Shown: positions 6,952 to 10,314 of the stretch, piece by piece | Layout: every line of letters starts with the position of its first letter | Numbering within the stretch: position 1 is the first letter of the stretch | NCBI RefSeq assembly: GCF_000720255.1 | Contig: NZ_JOJE01000084.1 | Coordinates: forward strand, 1-10,314 | Length of the DNA stretch: 10,314 nt | Source of the DNA: Streptomyces griseus subsp. griseus | GTDB taxonomy: Bacteria > Actinomycetota > Actinomycetes > Streptomycetales > Streptomycetaceae | Direction: 5' to 3' | Made by a program: the position numbers and the translations under genes | The notes under the pieces: model-generated | Told to the model about the DNA's origin: nothing | Database searches by the model: none | The model's input: only the letters and a program-made list of their open reading frames with translations

Positions 6952-6991
6952 TTGCCGTCGGCAGGTGAGCCCGGGCAGTGATCCACCGGAC
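6939..6991. other. Imperfect stem-loop at the left end of the IS5-family element
   Basis: GTCCGGCGGATCATTGCC (6939-6956) pairs with GGCAGTGATCCACCGGAC (6974-6991) at 16 of 18 positions, with a 17-base loop. The outer arm is most of the terminal repeat, so the element carries a degenerate inverted second copy of its own end just inside the left end. It follows the LuxR stop directly and the DUF6624 stop on the other strand by 18 bases. It could terminate transcription from both sides, block transcription into the element, or be an extra transposase-binding site. Confidence 0.65.
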
Positions 6992-7009
6992 GCGACCGGC
7001 AAGGGGGCG

Positions 7010-7540
7010 TCAGGCCATGGCGAACTTGGCGACGTACTCGTCGAAGGGCTCGATGCCGATTGCCGCACGGAGTTCGTCCATGCGCTCGGGCTCTTCACAG
7101 GGCCACGGAACCGGCGCCCCGTCCTTCACGCCAGCGATCTGAGTTCCGTAGACCTGCTTGCGTCCCTCATTGACCAGCGTGCGGTCGCGCAGGAAGGCCA
7201 GCTCGCGCGGGCTGGCCGAGCCTGCCGACACCGCCTGCTGCATCAGATGAAGGGCGCGACGCTGAACGTCGAGCTGCCGGTCGGCGTGCTGAGCGATGAG
7301 CCATGCCGCGCGTGCGGCCTCCTCGCCGACCAGTTCCGCCGTCGGCCAGCCGTACTCCTCCATGATCTCGTTGAGCCGGTCACCGTGCCGAGCGGTCAGC
7401 CGCCGCCACGCCAGCTGCTCGGCGGGGTCATCGCTGTTCGCGCGGACTGCGGACTTGTGATCGGCCGCAGCCATCTCCGTGAGTTCCACCGCCAGCGCGG
7501 CAACGTCGTGCGCCACTCTCAACTCCCAGGTCAGCTCCAT
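7010..7540 (-). CDS. DUF6624 family protein, IS passenger
   Basis: The 176-residue protein contains DDPAEQLAWRRLTARHGDRL at 38-57, EEYGWPTAELVGEEAARAAW at 61-80, and RDRTLVNEGRKQVYGTQIAG (118-137). This pattern of a YGWP motif followed by helices and a Q-YGTQ motif fits DUF6624. No function is known to me for the family. It has no signal peptide or membrane segment and looks like a soluble, mainly helical protein. It lies inside the terminal repeats of the IS5-family element, on the same strand as and 95 bases downstream of the transposase, so it may be co-transcribed. ATG 7540 is chosen as the first in-frame start. A purine-rich GGCGGA lies about ten bases before it. The gene appears intact, unlike most of the flanking transposases, which suggests that it is maintained or recently arrived. 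Confidence 0.75.
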   Translation of the reverse strand: MELTWELRVAHDVAALAVELTEMAAADHKSAVRANSDDPAEQLAWRRLTARHGDRLNEIMEEYGWPTAELVGEEAARAAWLIAQHADRQLDVQRRALHLMQQAVSAGSASPRELAFLRDRTLVNEGRKQVYGTQIAGVKDGAPVPWPCEEPERMDELRAAIGIEPFDEYVAKFAMA

Positions 7541-7635
7541 GCGTTGCGTCCGCCCGCAAGCCTAGAGGAGCAAATCGGATGTAAAGATCATTCCGGAGAA
7601 CGGTGACAGGCGCCTCGCCGCACGGGATAATGGAT

Positions 7636-8522
7636 CTACCCCCGGAGCCAGAGCCGGATTGCTGCGACGGTCACGGTGCCCTGGAAGACGTAGATACGCT
7701 TGTCGAACCTCGTGGCAACGGCCCGGAAGTTCTTAAGGGCGTTGATCGTGCGCTCGACTTCATTTCTGCGCTTGTAGATCGTTTTGTCGAAGCCGGCGGG
7801 CCGTCCGCCCTTGCTGCCGCGGCGTTGGCGGTTGGCCCGCTGGTTCTTCGGCTCGGGGATGGTGTGCTTGATCTGCCGTCTGCGCAGGTAGCGGCGGTTA
7901 CGCAGGGAGGAATAGGCTTTGTCGCCGCCGAGGTGGTCCGGCCGGGTGCGGGGGCGTCTGCCGCCGGGCCGGCCGACACGGATTCGTTCCATGATGGGGA
8001 TGAGCTGCGGGGCGTCGCCCCACTGGCCTGGGGTGATCAGCAGGGCCAGGGGGCGGCGCCCGCCTTCTCCGGCGAGGTGAATCTTGCAGGTGAGGCCGCC
8101 CCGCGAGCGTCCGAGCCCCTCATCGAGGCGGTGCTGTCGGGGCGTGCGTCTTTTCCCGGCACTCGCGGTGGTTTCTTGCTTGCTCCGGCGGCGTGCTGGT
8201 GGGCCCGGCAAGTGGTGGAGTCCACGCTCACCATGGACCAGTCGATGCGGCCATGGGCATCCGCGTCGGCCAGGACAGCCGCGTAGACCTTGTCCCACGT
8301 GCCATCCGCCGACCAGCGCCTGTGCCTCTCATACACGGTCTTCCACTTGCCGAACCGCGCAGGCAGATCCCGCCACGGCACCCCAGTCCGGTTCCGGTAC
8401 AGGATCCCGTTAATGATCCTGCGGTGGCTGGCCCAACGCCCACCGCGCTGCCCGGACATGGGCAGATGCGGCTTCAGCCGGGCCCATTCCTCGTTCGTGA
8501 GATCTCCCCGCCCCATGAGCAT
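7636..8522 (-). CDS. IS5-family transposase produced by -1 ribosomal frameshifting
   Basis: Two overlapping frames make one DDE transposase. The first frame starts at ATG 8522 (ATG 8516 is an alternative) with MLMGRGDLTNEEWARLKPHL and carries GVPWRDLPARFGKWKTVYER and the first catalytic Asp (101) in VSVDSTTCRAHQHAAG. At GGGAAAA (8151-8157) a -1 slip joins it to the second frame, which runs through RGGLTCKIHLAGEG, GGDKAYSS (Asp 201) and NEVERTINALKNFRAVATRF (Glu 257) to the stop at 7636. The joined protein has 295 residues, the normal size for this subgroup. If no slip occurs, the first frame gives a 161-residue product ending at 8037, which may act as an inhibitor. In the family the enzyme cuts and joins the terminal repeats. 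No damaging change is visible, so it may be active. Confidence 0.88.
8151..8157 (-). promoter_or_regulatory. -1 frameshift slippery heptamer in the IS5 transposase
   Basis: On the minus strand the incoming frame reads G GGA AAA, a canonical X XXY YYZ heptamer. Slipping back one base gives GGG AAA AGA and enters the downstream frame exactly where transposase similarity continues (residues 123-125). Inverted GCCCC and GGGGC blocks follow within 50 bases and could form a stimulatory stem. Confidence 0.8.
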
Positions 8523-8551
8523 GCCAACGTGCCGGAGTGCGAGAAGTCACT

Positions 8552-8569
8552 TGATCCGCCGGACAGGCC
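8552..8569 (-). repeat. Terminal inverted repeat, right end of the IS5-family element
   Basis: TGATCCGCCGGACAGGCC is the exact complement of the left-end repeat and lies 29 bases before the transposase start codon. It may include part of the transposase promoter. Confidence 0.9.
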
Positions 8570-8573
8570 CTAG
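8570..8573. repeat. CTAG flank, right (target duplication or target preference)
   Basis: CTAG directly follows the right terminal repeat. On the minus strand its first three bases (8570-8572) are the natural TAG stop of the IS110 transposase remnant. Confidence 0.75.
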
Positions 8574-9505
8574 TGGACCGGGGTGGTCAGCAGCCGGAAG
8601 ACCTCGCGGGCGATGGCACGCTTGAGCAGCCGGATGATCTATGTTTTGGTGCGCCCGGCATCGGTCTGCCGGGCGACGTACCCGCGTGTGCGTTGGTCGC
8701 GGGCCATCCGGGTGAGTGCTATGCGGTACAGAGCCGCGTTGGCCGCGCGGTCGCCGCCGCGGGAGAGCCGGTGCCGGTTGGTCTTCCCGCTCGAGGCCGG
8801 GACGGGGGCCGCACCGCACAGCGCGGCGAAGGACGCTTCCGTGCACAGTCGTTCCGGGTTCGCCCCTGCTGTGATCAGCAGCTGGGCGGCGGTGTCCGGG
8901 CCCACGCCGTAGGCGGCACGCAGGCCGGGATTGAGTCCGGTGACCAGCTTGTCCAACTCCGCGGTCAGAGCCGTGTGTTCCTGGGTCAGGCTCTGGACGC
9001 GCCGGGCCAACGTGCGCAGTGCGGTCAGGAGCGCGGTGTTCTCGTGATCGGTGGCCGGCCGGATCTGGGCCAGGTCAGCGATGCGCTTGTCACCAGGCTG
9101 TGCCGGGTACTTGGCGCGGATCGGGTCGGGCGCGGTGACCAGCAGGTGCGTGATCTGGTTGAGCGCCGCGGTGCGTGCCTTGACTGCGGAGCGCGCGGCG
9201 GTCTGCAGGGCGCGCATACCGTCGACCGCGCTTCCCTTGGGAGCGCTGGTCGCCCGCCCCGAGACGACGGCGCGGGGCCGCGGCGTAGGCGTCGATCGGG
9301 TCGGACTTGCCGATCCTGCGACGCTCGGCCTTGTCGGGCCGGTTGACCTCAACGACGGTCAGGCCGGCCTGCCGGGCCGCGCGCGTAAAGCCCGCTCCGT
9401 AGGAGGACGTGCCCTCCACCCCGACGGCGGCGACGGTTCCGTGGGCCTGCAAGAAGGCGATCGCGACAGCGTACCCGCAGCCTGCGTGGGAAATTCGGCG
9501 TCGCC
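8570..9505 (-). pseudogene. IS110-family transposase remnant (two frameshifts, one in-frame stop, no N-terminus)
   Basis: Pieces of an IS110 transposase run in three frames. The first visible residues, GDAEFPTQAAG (from 9505), lack the N-terminus with its first catalytic Asp. A missing base near 9474-9477 leads to YAVAIAFLQAHG, VGVEGTSSYG and RRIGKSDPIDAYAAA, which carry the Glu and Asp of the DEDD domain. An extra base in the run at 9274-9277 leads to AVVSGRATSAPKG and the C-terminal domain with YGVGPDTAAQLL, FAALCGAAPVPASSGKTNRH (including the family's Ser motif) and NAALYRIALTRMARDQ. A TAG at 8639-8641 stands where a Glu codon is expected. The frame then continues for 22 codons to the natural TAG at 8570-8572. 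The element's 3' non-coding end is absent because the IS5-family element begins directly at the stop. The gene is inactive as written. Confidence 0.85.
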
Positions 9506-9508
9506 GCG

Positions 9509-10206
9509 GTGTCCGCAACCGGGAAGGAAGTCGCCCACCCACAGGACGCCGAGCCGCACCAGCCCGCTTACGGCGGGCTCGGCCCGCCGACGCTGCCCCG
9601 CTACCGCACTGCACCCCGCGCCGTCTCGGTCCTCGCAGCCCAGGCCGGTGCCGGCCGGTTCACCGAGGTGACCTGGCGCCAGGGCAGCAAAGGCGCGATG
9701 ACCTCAAAGTTCGCGGTCCTGACCATCCGGCCTGCGGACAAGCAGTCCCTGGCCGCAGCACAGGAGGCGGGCGGCGGCCGCAACCGGTGGGACGGCCGTC
9801 TGCCCGTCCAGACGCTTTTGGTCGAGTGGCCGGACGGCCAGGACACTCCGACCGGCTACTGGATATCGAACCTGCCCGTCACCACCCCGGTCGCCGACCT
9901 GGTGCGGTGGGCGAAGATGCGCTGGCGGATCGAGCACGACTACCGCGAACTCAAGCACGGCCTGGGACTGGACCACTTCGAGGGCCGCACCTGGCGCGGC
10001 TGGCACCACCACGTCACCCTCGTCACCGCCGCACAAGCCTTCCTCACCCTCCGGCGGCTCGACCCAAAAGTCCGCACACCGGCCTGACCCTCTACCAGGT
10101 CCTTGACCTCCTCCAGGACCTGCTGAGGTGCTGGGCCGGTGCATGCACCACCTGCGGACGACCTCTGCCCAACCCGCGAAACCGCCGCAGACAGCCCAGA
10201 ACCTAA
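9509..10206 (+). pseudogene. IS701-family transposase, C-terminal fragment with a late frameshift
   Basis: From 9509 the plus strand reads SATGKEVAHPQDAEPHQPAY, then FTEVTWRQGSKGAMTSKF, GYWISNLPVTTPVADLVRWA and WRIEHDYRELKHGLGLDHFE. These are hallmarks of the C-terminal half of IS701-family DDE transposases, including the final catalytic Glu in YRELK. The frame closes at TGA 10085-10087, but similarity continues in another frame as TGLTLYQVLDLLQDLLRCWA and CTTCGRPLP to TAA 10206. One base therefore appears lost near 10075-10087. The N-terminal half is missing: similarity begins within a few bases of the IS110 junction (9505-9509). It is opposite in orientation to the IS110 remnant. Inactive as written. 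Confidence 0.85.
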
Positions 10207-10213
10207 CGAAGCA

Positions 10214-10223
10214 CTACTAGTAG
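10214..10223. other. CTACTAGTAG palindrome at the junction between two IS701-type sequences
   Basis: This perfect ten-base palindrome, with CTAG at its centre, lies eight bases after the end of the IS701 fragment and before GGGCTTGGTCAGG, which may be the outer end of the next element. It could be an element boundary or a target site. The element ends were not confirmed because only one end of each is visible. Confidence 0.35.
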
Positions 10224-10285
10224 GGCTTGGTCAGGTCGGTTGTGGTGGCGCGTGTCCTTCGGGACGGGTGCGGCGTTGAGGGTGT

Positions 10286-10314
10286 GTGACTCCGGACGAG
10301 ATTGCTGTGGTGCG
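10286..10314 (+). CDS. Probable IS701-family transposase, first codons only
   Basis: GTG 10286, preceded by GAGGG four bases upstream, opens a frame reading MTPDEIAVVR to the window edge. Many IS701-family transposases begin with closely similar residues (a short acidic start followed by AVR or VVR). The preceding 60 bases contain GGGCTTGGTCAGGTCGG, a plausible element end. Only nine complete codons are visible, so the family call rests mostly on context. Confidence 0.45.

Larger units (their letters stand above)
6934..8569 (-). mobile_element. IS5-family insertion sequence carrying a DUF6624 passenger gene
   Basis: Perfect 18-base terminal inverted repeats, GGCCTGTCCGGCGGATCA at 6934-6951 and its complement at 8552-8569, enclose 1,636 bases. 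CTAG flanks both ends (6930-6933 and 8570-8573), the YTAR-type target used by one IS5 subgroup. Inside are a two-frame IS5 transposase (7636-8522) and, 95 bases downstream on the same strand, a complete DUF6624 gene (7010-7540). Ordinary two-frame IS5 elements of this type are only about 0.85-0.9 kb, so the extra length is explained by the passenger. All three catalytic transposase residues are present and the ends match perfectly, so the element may be recent and active. Name and exact subgroup are not assigned. Confidence 0.85.

Noticed and set aside
7562..7565. CTAG between the IS5 transposase and DUF6624 as an alternative left end of the element
   Set aside because: The adjoining sequence does not match the 18-base terminal repeat, whereas the match at 6934-6951 is perfect.
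1071..8641. Reassigned TAG codons, suggested by in-frame TAGs in the IS701 and IS110 remnants
   Set aside because: TAG is the normal stop for the LuxR, LEH-like and molybdoenzyme genes here, and both interrupted genes are damaged in other ways.
9409..9508. 5' part of a 265-codon plus-strand frame
   Set aside because: This part is antisense to the IS110 remnant. Only the last section of that frame (after about 10075) is meaningful, as the C-terminal end of the IS701 fragment.
8570..9509. IS110 guide (bridge) RNA
   Set aside because: In this family it lies in the non-coding end upstream of the transposase, which is missing here.
1..10314. CRISPR array, tRNA or rRNA genes, riboswitches, nitrilase, nitrile hydratase or amidase genes
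   Set aside because: No regularly spaced repeats, no cloverleaf or rRNA motif, and no conserved active-site pattern of these enzymes was seen on either strand.

Overview
The window is high-GC actinobacterial DNA. Its GC-rich codon third positions and its IS5, IS110 and IS701 family elements look like those of Streptomyces and relatives (inference; no rRNA or tRNA marker is present). It reads as an accessory or plasmid-like region: a small metabolic gene cluster flanked by eroded insertion sequences.

Left edge (1-1315): the 3' end of a PmoA/DUF6807-family gene is followed by a strong palindromic terminator. Next, on the minus strand, is a limonene-epoxide-hydrolase-like gene that keeps its catalytic residues but has a one-base frameshift. 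Its first few codons are replaced by the broken N-terminal part of an IS701-family transposase.

Centre (1316-6933): a minus-strand gene row reads, in order of transcription, heme aldoxime dehydratase, an NTF2/SnoaL-like protein (frameshifted near its N-terminus) and a cytoplasmic molybdopterin oxidoreductase of the BisC/TorA type. The epoxide-hydrolase-like gene would have been the next downstream gene before the IS701 scar. A GAF/PAS-like LuxR regulator is transcribed divergently across a 482-base control region and probably regulates the row. No nitrilase, nitrile hydratase or amidase, the usual partners of aldoxime dehydratase, is present. The pairing with a molybdoenzyme and NTF2-fold proteins is the most unusual metabolic feature here. 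Its substrate is unknown.

Right part (6934-10314): an apparently complete 1,636-base IS5-family element has perfect 18-base terminal repeats and CTAG on both sides. It carries a transposase made by -1 frameshifting and, on the same strand downstream, a complete DUF6624 gene as a passenger. The element sits exactly on the LuxR stop codon. On its other side is a decayed IS110 transposase (two frameshifts, one in-frame stop, no N-terminus). This abuts the C-terminal part of an IS701-family transposase, and then the first codons of a further probable IS701-type transposase run off the window.

Several small genes differ from an intact frame by a single base. Either the region is decaying or the sequence contains indel errors.
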